A DNA stretch of 64,000 nucleotides from the NCBI GenBank assembly GCA_946122785.1, contig CAMGYJ010000009.1, positions 4,370,937 through 4,434,936 of the forward strand, in the 5' to 3' direction. Below are positions 47,020 through 58,495 of this stretch, piece by piece. A model generated the notes under the pieces. It worked only from the letters and a program-made list of their open reading frames with translations, was not told the origin of the DNA and did no database searches. Each line of letters begins with the position of its first letter. The stretch's first letter is position 1. Source of the stretch: Linum tenue. Its lineage: Eukaryota; Streptophyta; Magnoliopsida; Malpighiales; Linaceae. Both the position numbers and the translations under genes were made by a program.

Positions 47020-47674
47020 GTTTCCTTTTGATTTTCGAATTGTCCTGCCGGCGGGAGGAGAGAACTCGAGCAGGTAAATTTGCTTCTTTGTCTTTTGGGC
47101 GACGGCCGCGTTGGGGTTTGGGTCAGTGGGTAAACATGGGGGCGGAGGGTAGTTCGAAATCGCTCTCAAAGTTGGCGGCGATTTAACTCGGAATGTATCA
47201 ACGGCGCCGGCGATCATCTAGCCGTGAAATTGGAGGGGGTTGAGGTATTTATAGATTTGCAGATCAGCTGAACTATTGCGACGACGATCCTTATTTTGGG
47301 AGGAAAACGTAGGACACGTTTTAGTTCGAGTTCAACACGAGAAAGGTATTTCTAATGGCATTTGAGATTTAACGGGTTAATTGCATGATTGGTCAATGAG
47401 ATTACAAAAAACGTTCATGTTTGGTCATTGAAAATATTTAAATTCAATCTTGGTCACTCAAATTAGTTAAATGGTTCAAGTTTGGTCACTCTCCGTCCAA
47501 CTCCGTTAAATATGTCTAATGTGGCAGTCAACCCTCAAAGTTGACCGTTAACTCGGTGACGTGGCAATTAAAAAATAATAAATAAAATAAATTTTAATAT
47601 TCTACCATTTCTAACTCATTTTCACAATAAAGTAAAATAAAAAAAATTATTATAATGCGGACAAAAAAAAAATG

Positions 47675-48692
47675 GTTTCGTCGACTGCGATTTCCTCTAC
47701 CTGGCCGACATCAAGGAGCTCCGCGATCTGGCCGACGATAAGTACGCCATCATGTGCGTCCACCATGACTACACCCCGAAGGAAACCACAAAGATGGATG
47801 GCGCCGTCCAGACAGTTTACCCGAGGAAGAACTGGTCCTCCATGGTTCTCTACAACTGCGGGCACCCGAAGAACAAGGTGTTGACTAGGGCTGGAAGTTT
47901 GGTACCGGTATTTGGGATATACCGAATACCGTACCGAATTTGTCTATATTTGGTATTACCGAATACACGTATTATTTTGTGGGATTGGGATTGGGATTGA
48001 ATTTCAATTGTTATTCGGTATTAGGGATTACGGGATTGGGATCGGTATATACCGAAATACCGATCAATACCGAAATATAAGCTAGTGTGTATTTTATCCT
48101 CTCAACTAGACTCTCTCATTCACTACTACGCGACCCTCAACCACCAAAAGTGTCATTTAATTATAAATAGATCATTACATTACTATTTCACACTAATATT
48201 AGTCGTCTCTCAACCTCAAATTCGTCAAATTAAAGATTACCAATTACAAGAACTTGAGATGTTAGCTCTAGGCAACTCAAGACTATTTGCTTAGTCTCTA
48301 TGCCCTAAATTAAACAATAAAATCTAATTTATATATTTAATTATTAATTGCAAAGTTAATTAATTATGTATTCGATAATACCGATTGGGATACCGAGGTA
48401 CCGATTGGGATACCGAAATTATTTAGGGATTGGGATTGGGATACCGAAATTATTTAGGGATTGGGATTGGGATTGATTTTAGGGTGTAATTCGGTATTCG
48501 GTATTTCGGTATTTGGTATTGGGATACCGATACCGTACCGATTTCCACCCCTAGTGTTGACCCCGGAAGTTGTGAATAGCCAGACGGGTGCTTACCTCCA
48601 CAGGTTCCAGTGGCTTGATGATGGAGAAATTGGGGAAGTCCCCTTTGTTTGGAACTTCTTTTGTTCTGCTTCTCTTGAACCAGAGGTATAAA
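47675..48692 (+). pseudogene. Captured fragment of a CDI-like nucleotide-diphospho-sugar transferase gene
   Basis: 47677-47885 reads FVDCDFLYLADIKELRDLAD.. to ..NCGHPKNKVL, with the DCD motif typical of sugar-nucleotide binding. After the MITE, 48562-48692 continues PEVVNSQTGAYLHRF, then WLDDGEIGEVPFVWNF. The two parts join exactly when the MITE and one 8-bp repeat are removed. It matches Arabidopsis CDI (At1g64980) type proteins as I recall them. Intron sequence appears absent within the fragment. After WNF the match ends and a stop follows. There is no start codon or N-terminus, so it is a captured piece and not a gene. Confidence 0.85.
47886..48553. mobile_element. hAT-type MITE nested in the captured fragment
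   Basis: The element is 668 bp with ends tagggctggaag and ttccaccccta (inverted) and an exact 8-bp direct repeat GTGTTGAC at 47878-47885 and 48554-48561. The inner sequence is dominated by 'ataccgaa'/'ggtattcggtat' and 'gggattgggatt' words. Its ends resemble those of the MITE behind BOU (21965). It has no coding capacity. Confidence 0.92.
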
Positions 48693-49330
48693 AGGAAGAA
48701 CAAGTAGTATACTAATTAGTAATTACCCAGACAGTGACGGATTTGGACCAGAACCCAGATTCAGAAATGCCCCCAATCGATCTCCAGGGACGGGATTGAC
48801 GGAGAAAATGTCCAGCGGGCAAGTGAACCGGGTGGGATCCGAGAGGGAGATCCCGAATCGAGGGAAAAACAGGGGAAGAGGAGTCGAATAAGTAACCCGC
48901 AATAAATGGATGGAGAAAATGAAGGATTGATTTTGAGAAGTTGATTTGATTGGCTGATAGAGTTGAGGTCATTGCGCGGAAGAACTAAAGAGTAAATGCA
49001 GACAAAGGAAGATTTTAGAGGAGACGCAAGAATTGTGATTATAATAATTTTTTTTTATTTTACTTTATTGTGAAAATGAGTTGGAAATGGTAGAAGATTA
49101 AAATTTATTTATTTATTATTTTTTAATTGCCACGTCACCGAGTTAACGGTCAACTTTGAGGGTTGACTGCCACATCAAACATATTTAACGGAGTTGGACG
49201 GAGAGTAACCAAACTTGAACCATTTAACTAATTTGAGTGACCAAGATTGAATTTAAATATTTTCAGTGACCAAACATGAACATTTTTTGTAATCTCAATG
49301 ACCAACCATGCAATTAACCCGAGATTTAAC

Positions 49331-50271
49331 CATAAACTAATGATATACGAAATTGACATTGGATCCAAAAAGTTAGAGATATGATGATATTATCGTTTAA
49401 TTGTTTTATATTGTTAAAAGTTTTTTTTTATTAAATTAGAGTCGGAAATATTGTTCTGTCAGATCGTTAATATGGTACAATTTTATAAACACTGCACTAA
49501 ACTAAACAATAAATAATTTTTTACATGATACCAATTAGTTATAATTTCATAATGGATTATGAAATAATCATGTAAAAATTTGGCGTTTCATTTCGTGGTT
49601 CAACAAATACACTAGGAACCCGTTTAGTATCATTTTAGTTTTAGTTATCTATTTTTACATGTGAAAACAAAGATCGAAACACATTTTTCGTTACATTTTT
49701 CATTTGTTGTTGAGGCAATAGGAGTTGGCAACCCAACAAAAATTATGTGAAAACTGTGAAACAACTTAAAGTCATAATAAGAATTTTTTTAAAAAAAAAC
49801 TTAAAATAGCTTCCTTGTTGTTTTCAAAACCTATTTCTTTTGAGATTCTATCCGTTGTTGTAATAATTTCACTCAAATAAATATGATCAAATCTCACTAA
49901 ATTAAACTTGCTTTGTACATTTTTTTCTATTAATTTTCGTATAACTCATACCCTAGACATTATTGTCAATATTATTCTCATATATTTTTCTTTCTCAATT
50001 TCTCCAAACTCATCATATCACAATATTTCTTCCATTATTTTATAATTTTGTCTTATTCTCAATATTAATACTAAGTGGGGTCCAATTAAGTAACTAAACA
50101 CACAAAAGTGAAAATTTTCATAATTTCTTATAATTACCAACTAAACATGTTACTCTTTTACATTTTCTTGACGTTGTGGTTATACCTTTGCTGTCACAAC
50201 ACGACAACCACAATAGCAACAAAATTGCACTAAACCATGCCTAGGATTCACTAACAACAGTTGGTCTTGGA
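49331..50271. other. AT-rich intergenic sequence, no gene
   Basis: Only short frames occur, and no repeat ends or domains were recognised. Confidence 0.6.
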
Positions 50272-51780
50272 TAGGGTCAATAACCTCTTGTTATGCACTT
50301 GTGCATAATCATATTTGGGCCTTTGATATTAAATGTGGCAAGGTCTTACTAGTGAGAGTAATTCTTACATTTAATCGGCTTGTATCTTGTTGTTTGAAGC
50401 TGAATCTAAAAAAAAAAAATTGTACAGATGGAACGATATCGTTATGATCTACAAAATGGTACTTATTCTCAATATATTTCGAGTAAACTTTGTGTACCAC
50501 CCAAACCGCTCGTTACTACCCATATACCACTCTATACCACCTTTGTTTTCACTCAAATTTTGAAAAATTATGCACAAGAGAGACATTTTCATCGTGATCT
50601 ATCAGATCTACAAATTTTCGAAGAAATTTTTTTGGACCAAATATACCACCATGGCCATGGTATAAGGTAGTAATTGGTGTAGACGGTGATGAAAGCTGGT
50701 AAGTAATAGTTAGTATATTCCTACTATCACATATACAATCATTTTATGCTTTATATATTAATACCCCTGTGGTATATTAACATTACTGCCATGGTATAGA
50801 CTGGTAATATTTATCTCAATTTTTTGTTCCAAAATATATTAAACTGAAGGGTTATAGGTATAATATGTCCCTCTACTATGTTATTTTATCAAACATGCCC
50901 CTCTACTATTTTTTACATCAAACATGCCCCTAATGTCTATTTTTATCCAAACTTATTTCAGATTCTTTTATATTATCCAAACCTATCGAAATACTAAAAA
51001 TTAGCCAAATGTTAACTCCCAGTTAGCAATTTTGTTAGTAATATTGACTTGGCAACCTGGTATTGACTTGGAAGAGACTCATGAAGGTCAACATTCTAAA
51101 ATTTTAGTATTTTAACTAAGAAAAGAGTTACAAAATTATTAACGATAACGTAAAAATGACTAATATTTTGATACATTACGAAAGATTTGGATAATTAATA
51201 GAATTTTAATAGGTTTTGATAATATAAAAGAATATGAAAAAGGTTTTGATAAAAAATAGACATTACCCAAAAAATTATCAAACATGCACTTTTGTTAAAA
51301 TTTCCATTGAAAAAATCCTCAATCATGGTTGAACCGATATTTAGATGACCCTACATCAGTAAATGAGCGACGAAATGTCAGTTTTGTCCCCTATTTTTAT
51401 TTTGTTGGGTCTCGTCAAAGTGAAAATATTAAAATTCTTTGACTATACAAAGGAACAAAAAAAATTATAAAGTCAAATTATTATGGATAATTTAGACATT
51501 TGTGTCGCCCAAATCAAAGTTCAATCATGGTTAACGATTTTTTGGATGGAAATTTTATAAGAAGGGTATGTTTGATAATGTTTTCAAAGTAGAAGGGCAT
51601 GTTTGATGTAAGAAATAGTAGAGGGACATGTTTGATAAAACGACATAGTAGAGGGGTATATTATACCTATAACCCTAAACTGAATATTATTTTAAATAGA
51701 ACAATTAATATAATTTTCTATGAAAAAAATAAGGACTTTGCCACGGTGACTTGGACAAAACGGTCGACAAGTAAGTATAT
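50272..51780 (+). mobile_element. Dispersed TIR element ('GTAACC family'), copy 4, split by a MULE
   Basis: The left end atagggtcaataacc at 50271 aligns with copy 1 (atagggtcagtaacc). The 'ggaacgatatcgttatgatct' and 'catcgtgatctatcagatct' words align with the paired landmarks of copy 1. It continues to 'ccaaaatatattaaactgaa' at 50848 and resumes after the inserted element with 'tattattttaaatagaacaa'. The right border near 51780 is approximate. Confidence 0.65.
50849..51675. mobile_element. Mutator-type MITE nested in the GTAACC-family copy
   Basis: The element is 827 bp. Its terminal inverted repeats run for about 85 bp, beginning GGGTTATAGGTATAATAT. A 9-bp direct repeat TAAACTGAA flanks it (50840-50848 and 51676-51684), as Mutator-like elements produce. 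It has no coding capacity. The ends carry 'catgcccctctactat' words in tandem. Confidence 0.92.
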
Positions 51781-52658
51781 GTGGTAGACTGAATACGCTA
51801 TTTTCATTTTGCTACGTTCAACAAGTGGTCAATTGTTTCTAAAAAATTATCGATCTCACATCAACTTTTTGTATATGATCCATTTTGTTTGTAATTGCTT
51901 AACTTCCTTTTGCATATTGATATATGATTCTGATTCCGATTTTACAGGATGGATAATGAAGAAACAAACAAGACGATGGTACTAAGAATTCTCGAGCATG
52001 AAGAAACAAACATGGACGATGAAGATGACATGCATAGAGGGACGATAAAGAATTTAGGGATGTTGAAGAAACTAATGAAAACAATGACAAGGCATACGAA
52101 GAGCTCAGGAACAAGCCAATTTTGTAGGCAGATGTTCAACTCCACCGGTCACCCTCAATGCTATATGGGATCACATGACTAACATGTGACCTAAATGAAA
52201 ATATAAATTGTTGAAGGACTTGAATAGGAAAAATGAAAGTTCAGCGACTACATTGTCCATTAACTCCTTAAAAACAAGCGATTAGAACCCGTGTGAGAAC
52301 CAAAAAACAAGAACAAAAAATGCAGAAAAGTTTCTGGTTATAAAACTCAAACTATAAAAAACTAAAAAGAAAGACAAATTGACAATATATCACAATACAA
52401 CGATATATCATATTATTTACACGATATGTTTGTCGGATTTATGAACTTAATCGAAAATGATTTAAAGACTTCACAGTCACACAGCAACCCCCGAGATGTA
52501 ATCAAGCAACTCTTGCTCTGGAATTCCACAACTTGATTAGAGAATATAAATAATCGAATGTCCAAACATAAAGTAAAGGCGCTAATGAGCTAATGATGAC
52601 ATCAATTACAATTGGGCAATAACAAAAATAGAGTAGTGTATTGTATCCGCTCGACCCT
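51781..52658. other. Spacer before RBR gene D, one doubtful small frame
   Basis: A 77-codon plus-strand frame at 51949-52182 (MDNEETNKTMVLRILEH..) follows a possible splice acceptor (tttacag). It is acidic then basic, has no recognisable domain, and is not supported as a gene. The part from about 52590 is homologous to the 3' flank of gene C. Confidence 0.4.
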
Positions 52659-55339
52659 CTATCCCTCTGTATGCTGCTTGCATTTCTTCGGCCCGAAATG
52701 CTCGCTGCTGCGCTTCACAACCTTGCGGCACAAGTAACAGTAGTGCGTCTGGCACGCCCAGCATAATACGTGATTGTTATTGTCCGTCTGCACGATTTAA
52801 TGGTAATACAATCCATAAGCCAGGCATCATCAGAGGAAAAGAAAAAAAGAAAAAAACCAAACACCAAGAATCAAGCATCCACCTTCACATTCTCTTGACT
52901 ACACAAAGGGCATTTGTGACCACGACCGAGATTGAGTTCAGATCGGAGTCGACCCACAGCCTGACGGCCATTCGTCCGCTCCTGCCACTGCTGCTGAACC
53001 GATGACACCGTTGGGAATAACTCACAGGCACCATCCCTGAGTGGTTGATATGCTGTACCAGTCAGTTTGGCTCCTAAATTTTACATACATCAAGGGCACA
53101 GAGGGATAAAGAACATTGATTTTCTGACCTGAAGTGTTCATATCCGTTAATGGGTTTGTTACATAGGTAACAGAAGTACTTCCCACAGCTCCCGCATACC
53201 ATCTTGTTGCAGCCATCGATTCTCGAGATCGCCATTTTGCAATGTGGGCAAATCTTGCAAACACGAGCCACCTCCCTCTCGCTCATGATTTCGTTGATCT
53301 TATTTTCCAGCTCCAGACGCCTCTGAGCCCCCGTGATTCGAGAAGGTGACTTGAGGCTCGCCTATGGAGGGGACAGAATGGAAGGAAAGCAGGCGGCATT
53401 AGTTTCCATCACAATCCCAAAAGAGAGGAAAAGAAAGGGAGGGGTTAAGAGAAGCTTACCTCCAATAGTTGAAGCTTCGACTCTGGGGATAGGCAAGGTT
53501 CACCCACATGGCGTGCACCATTGCAAAGAGAGCAAAAGTTGAAATAACATTTGGAGCACTGAGCAAAATGGTCCTCGTCTTCAATGCAAACGAATTCACA
53601 TCTCGGGCAATACACAGCATCCGACATACAATCCAGCGTCTTCTGCAGCATCAGAGCCTCGTAGCGATCGTATTTTTCATTGCCGAGCAACTGTTTCAAT
53701 ATACCAGGTGGTATCATCCCCCCGCATTTCAACTCCGGGCAGAGGAGTTTATTCACGGTGCCTTCTGAAACGTGCAAGTCGGAATACGTCCAGATGCAGT
53801 TCTGGCAGAAGAAATGCTGACATGGTAGCCTGACAAAGTCACCGCCTGGTTCAATGAAATCACACAGACACCAAAAAAAAAAAGGTGATGGGTCACTCTA
53901 CAAAAATCATTCCTGGCAAGACATAAATGCATAAGGTTAGTGACGTGGGGTAGAAGGTATCTATTAATCTATCTACCTGGGTGCTCAGAGAAACAGATGC
54001 AGCACTCATGCAAGTTGTTGAGGAAATTCTCAAGGACCTTCTCATCATTATACCTCCTCAGTAAGGGAATGTCGGAATCCGGGGAGATGCTTTCTGAAAC
54101 TGCACGCCTGTCTCCAGCATGCTTTATTCCGTAAGGACCAAGTATGATCTGTTGATGGATTCCAAGGTGAGAAAGTGAAGAGGTTTGAAGCCAGTCGATC
54201 CATTGGTACATGACTTCTTGCCCTTGTAGTTCCATCCACATGGAATCCAACACAGAACACATACCGGAAATTTTAAGTGAGTCCAACCACTGAACAGAAA
54301 TGATGAAATGTGGAGGTTTGTGGCTCGGGTAAGATGTAGGGAATGAGCAGGTCAACACAATTGGGGGAAGAAACTTGACTCTGAATGAATATGAGAATTC
54401 GTCTGTTGAACTTGTGCTTGCCATCTCCATCTCACTACTCGTTGTACAAAGTTTCGTGGTTATGGTAAGTTCATCAGGAATTTTAGGTTCAATGTGAACC
54501 TGCAACATAAACATGTTATCAGAATATTCAATTCATTCAATCATCCAACACAGGTATCGATTCATTCGTCTATGAGTGAGTAGTGAGTGAGTAAGTGACC
54601 TGGAAAGTTCTCAAGCCTCTCTGCCTGTCCAGAATGATGACATTTTCTCCATAGATAGACTCCATTGCAAGCAACTGCAGGAAATTTATGCAAAAAGAAA
54701 AGAAGCAATGGAGATTGTCAAGAGAAAAGTTTACATTGAGCCAAGCTAGTGAACAAACCTTCCACTGATTTGAATTCTGCTACCCAAATTAAGCATGGAT
54801 GGGAACTTACTACATCATATGCTAATTGGAGAAGGCGAAATCGTATAGTTCTATACACGAATTAACATTCGGAATCGCATTTAGTTTTACCGTGACTACC
54901 CTGGTAGACTTCCAGCAGGACTCCAAAGCCATTGGCACATAATGAATCAAGTTGAAACACAATTAGCACCAAAGCCATTGGCGCAGGAAGGAAGCAACTA
55001 TTTCATTCGAATTCTAGTTCTCAGGATTCACAGGCAATAAACAAAATTCAACAATCCACCATCAACAACAAGCCAATCATAATTTGTTACCTCATCCTCC
55101 TGCAACTGATCGTTGACTCTAATTTGATCAGCGGACAATTCCAGCTCCTCCGCCGCCGCAAACGCCAACTCTTCCAATACACTCATAACATCAACCGCGC
55201 CACCGCCGTAATGATCACAAACTTCGTTCTTACTCTCAATTACCTTGGGAGCCTTCTGCCGACGCGGTGGCCGTTTGGGAGATATCGACGAGATATGAGA
55301 GGATTAGAGGCTAGAAATTTTGCAGGCTCCTCTCGATAT
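52659..55339 (-). CDS. RWD-RING-IBR-RING E3 ubiquitin ligase, gene D, start codon lost
   Basis: The exons mirror gene C: exon 1 ends at 55091, then 54674-54600, 54499-53977, 53845-53460, 53361-53129, 53036-52883 and 52787-52659. The codon that aligns with the start of A-C is ATA (55339-55337), not ATG. An in-frame TAA follows at 55316-55314, where C has GAT. Below that the frame is clean. The next Met, at 55186 (MSVLEELAF), would give 531 residues with the RWD, RING1, IBR and RING2 ([19 protein letters not shown]) and catalytic Cys intact. Exon 1 also has a deletion after the basic RRQKAPK stretch. Other changes are FCRNC to FCQNC in RING1 and FCW to LCW near the C-terminus. It is either a shortened active protein or an early pseudogene. 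Confidence 0.75.
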
Positions 55340-55605
55340 GTTGCTTCTTCCTTTTGATTTTCAATTTGTCCCGCCGGCGGGAGAAGAGAAGTCCAGCAGG
55401 TAAATTTTGCCTTATGTTTTTGGCGACGGCCTACAGGTTGGCGGCGATTTAGCTCGGAAGTATCAACGGCGCCGGCGATCATCCAGCCGTGAAATTGGAG
55501 AGGGTTGAGGTATTTATAGATTTCCAGATCAGCTGAACTATTGCGACGGCGGTCCTTATTTTGATAGGAAAATGTATGACACGTGTAATGTTCTTCTATA
55601 CACAA

Positions 55606-58440
55606 AGTAATTAGGAATAAAAAAAGGTTAGTTCGAGTTTAACACGGGAAAGGTATTATCTATTATCTAATGGCACTAGCTTTTTACCCGACCCGTTGGT
55701 CGGATGAATTTAATTTTATTTATTATATTTTTATATTAATTTATTTTTTTATATTTTCAAATAATTTGGGATCGTCTAAATAATTTAATAGTGGGTTGAA
55801 ACTAATATTTTTGCGAATTATTGATTGTAACATTAGTTAGTTTATAAGTATTTGTATTGATCATGCTATCGCTTACTGTTGTCTATATATTTTTTACATT
55901 TAAGAAAAAAATCACTTCCTATTGTTAGAATAAATTACTTAAAAAATATTTCTTCATAAAATTTGATATTATTCACTTAATTTTCTATTATATCCATGAA
56001 AATAAAATAATTAAGCATTGAAGTGTTAATTATAAACTCCAAGGGATTTTCCCTATTAGTAATTTGGAGGGATAAATATTTATCAAATAAAGGATTCAAA
56101 TTTTATGGTCGACAACCATTAGGTACTAATTGAGAAAATACAAAATTATTGACTAATAATTCACTTTTAAATAATATATATCTCCAAAAGCAGTTGTGGT
56201 TGTTAATAGCTAACATTAATGTATACGGATAGTACAATTGTATTATAATGGACATATCTGAAATATTCCAATTATTTCTTCAAAATTTTAATTAAATAAG
56301 GCACTCTATAGTTCAAACATACAATCATTTGTTGTGAAAATTAAGTTTCTGAAAAAGATTCATGATTTTAGGAAATCAATATGGATTTTTTATAATTGAT
56401 TTTGGTGTTTCCTTTGATATCTAAAAGTCAACACTTATAGATTTGTCTACTATGTCATTTGAAAGAATCTAAAAATTTATAACAAATATGTACCACCAAC
56501 AAATAAAAACTTTTTTGTCAAAAAATTGTGTGCCCATAAATTTGTTCTTAGCTTTGTGCTCGGCTTTTAGCTCGATAGTATAACATATGCTAAATTTACG
56601 ACAGTCCTTGTGTCTGCCACCTATTTCATAGCATATTAGGTTTCGAGTATCCACAAATATTAGTACGCTTTCAACAATTATGTTTATAGTTACACGTATA
56701 CTAACATTATGAAGTGAAAATTTACAACAATAAATAACTATAATAAAGAAAACTAATTAAAAAGAATACCATCCGTAAAGCTCAAGAATTATTAGTGAAT
56801 TAGTTGGTAATCTATTATCCTCTTGCAAAAAAATGGACAATTACATTATGTTCATCGCTATTTTTGGAAGGTCAAATGATCAACAATAAAAGTCGGGGAA
56901 TTTCAAGAAGATTCCCAAAGATGTTTCCCTCCCTCCAGGCAAATGATCGACTTTGCTTTTGCTAGTAGAGAATGGAGCTGTTATACCTGCATAAAACAAT
57001 GTCTCTTGAAATAGTGTTTATTTTCAACAATTTGCACAATTCCAAATTGATTGATAGGTCAATGCGATCACATATTTTATTGACTTATCTGTTGATCATT
57101 ATAATTAGAAGCAACAAATAAAATGAAAAGCATAGTGATAAAGATGACTATTAATACCATAGACCGATAGACGCATCCCTCTTCGCTACTTTCTGTTGGC
57201 AACTATGGAAAAATAGAAACCTCTGGGCCTTCGAGAGACTATTGGCGCCGGCAACCCAGTTAGCCTACCAAATCCGGCAAATGCGAGTGCAGATTGATCA
57301 ATCTTCCAGGAGGATTGGGCAGGTTCTCGGGGAGGCTACAGAGCGGGTGGAAAGGGGAAATAGAATAGGGTTTGGGATTTTCACAAAAAGGCTACAATTT
57401 CCCCTTTAGTAGTTGTTCTGGGCGTCGCTCACCAAACTGAAACCGCGTCTCCGAGTGCCTAGGTGCCTAGATCAATTGCCCAGAGCTAGACTGGGCGATT
57501 TCCTCCTGCCCAGCTATTAATCGCGCCTAGGCGAGAGATTAATCGCGTCTTCTTGAACACTGAATAAAAGTGGACCAAACAAAGACATTACATCAAACTC
57601 ATTTAAGTTCCATCTTAACACAGTATCGGAGGTATGTACTATTATTATACAAATGATCTTACGCTCTCAATTAGGAACTAAACGAAGGTTAAATGCTTGA
57701 TTGGCAAACTAAATCGATGAACCTAGTGATCTTAAAGAAAAAATTAATGATCACATGATTTCTTGGACCAAACTACTAAAGTAAAAAAAGAAAAAAGAGA
57801 CCGTACATTAGCATAAGAACTCAACAAATTACTTATAAGAACTAATGACATTAGGAAAATGTAAACTCAAACCGTTCTTCCGAAGGTCATGGATTAAATC
57901 ATTAGTTGTCGATTACATAGCCTAAACTGCAGGTTATATCCAAAATAGAGGCAATTTAGAAACAAAAAAGTTAGATAAGAAAGCCGTGAAACACAGAAAA
58001 ATTGAGTGAACAAAGTGGGAAGTATTGCTTTCAATTAAGCTTGATTATGTTGACATAAAGCAGACACACATTGACGTTGGAAACCTAAACAAAAAGCTTA
58101 AAAAGTGGCAAGAGAATTCTTCCCTTGAGGTTCAAATATAGCCTACCTATATGAGCAGAGTCAAGTAATTACCATGATTCCATTTTACACATACCATCTC
58201 ACAACCAACTGCTGCTAATGCTCTGGTCCGTTCCAAACCTCATCTGCTCATATCTCCAATACCATATCACGAAACCAAGAATTATACACAACTAAAAGAT
58301 CCAATAAGGAGAGTAACTTAGCATGGAACTTTGTGATGGGGGCAAATTCTATGGTCACTATTAAGTTGTGCAAATTATATCACCTCCTCCATTTTACCTC
58401 TGCAAAGCTCACTACTTCCAGTAGTTTCTCACAGAACCAG
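55606..58440. other. AT-rich intergenic sequence, no gene apart from a LINE relic
   Basis: Only short frames on both strands, none with a domain. 57430-57560 contains 'gcgcctaggcg'-type words common in plant repeats. The final part (58380-58495), with a repeated TTCC tract at 58455-58477, is the probable promoter and leader of the PSBW-like sequence. Confidence 0.55.
57172..57410 (+). pseudogene. Fragment of a LINE-type (non-LTR) retrotransposon ORF2
   Basis: About 80 codons read DASLFATFCWQLWKNRN, then LLAPATQLAYQIRQM, and stop. The W-x-x-W-K-N-R-N motif is typical of the linker between reverse transcriptase and RNase H in plant LINE-type ORF2 and related RNase H-like fragments. No other domain is nearby. 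It is an isolated relic. Confidence 0.5.
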
Positions 58441-58495
58441 CTACCGTCCTAATCCCTTCCTTCCTTCCTTCCTTCCCAGGGTCAGAGTGTGAAAA

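Larger units (their letters stand above)
47374..49320. mobile_element. Pack-MULE: Mutator-like element carrying a captured gene fragment
   Basis: The element is 1947 bp. Long terminal inverted repeats of about 280 bp begin gggttaattgcatg on both ends (47374-47660 and about 49040-49320). A direct repeat GAGATTTAAC flanks it (47364-47373 and 49321-49330). Long TIRs with a 9-10 bp duplication are typical of Mutator-like elements. It carries no transposase. Inside are an exon fragment of a CDI-like glycosyltransferase (47675-48692), a nested hAT MITE, and a second GC-rich piece of unknown origin (about 48710-48980). It lies between RBR genes C and D. Confidence 0.93.

Noticed and set aside
49331..50271. 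Possible LTR retrotransposon between the Pack-MULE and the next repeat
   Set aside because: No terminal repeats, primer site or gag/pol words could be found. It is only AT-rich.
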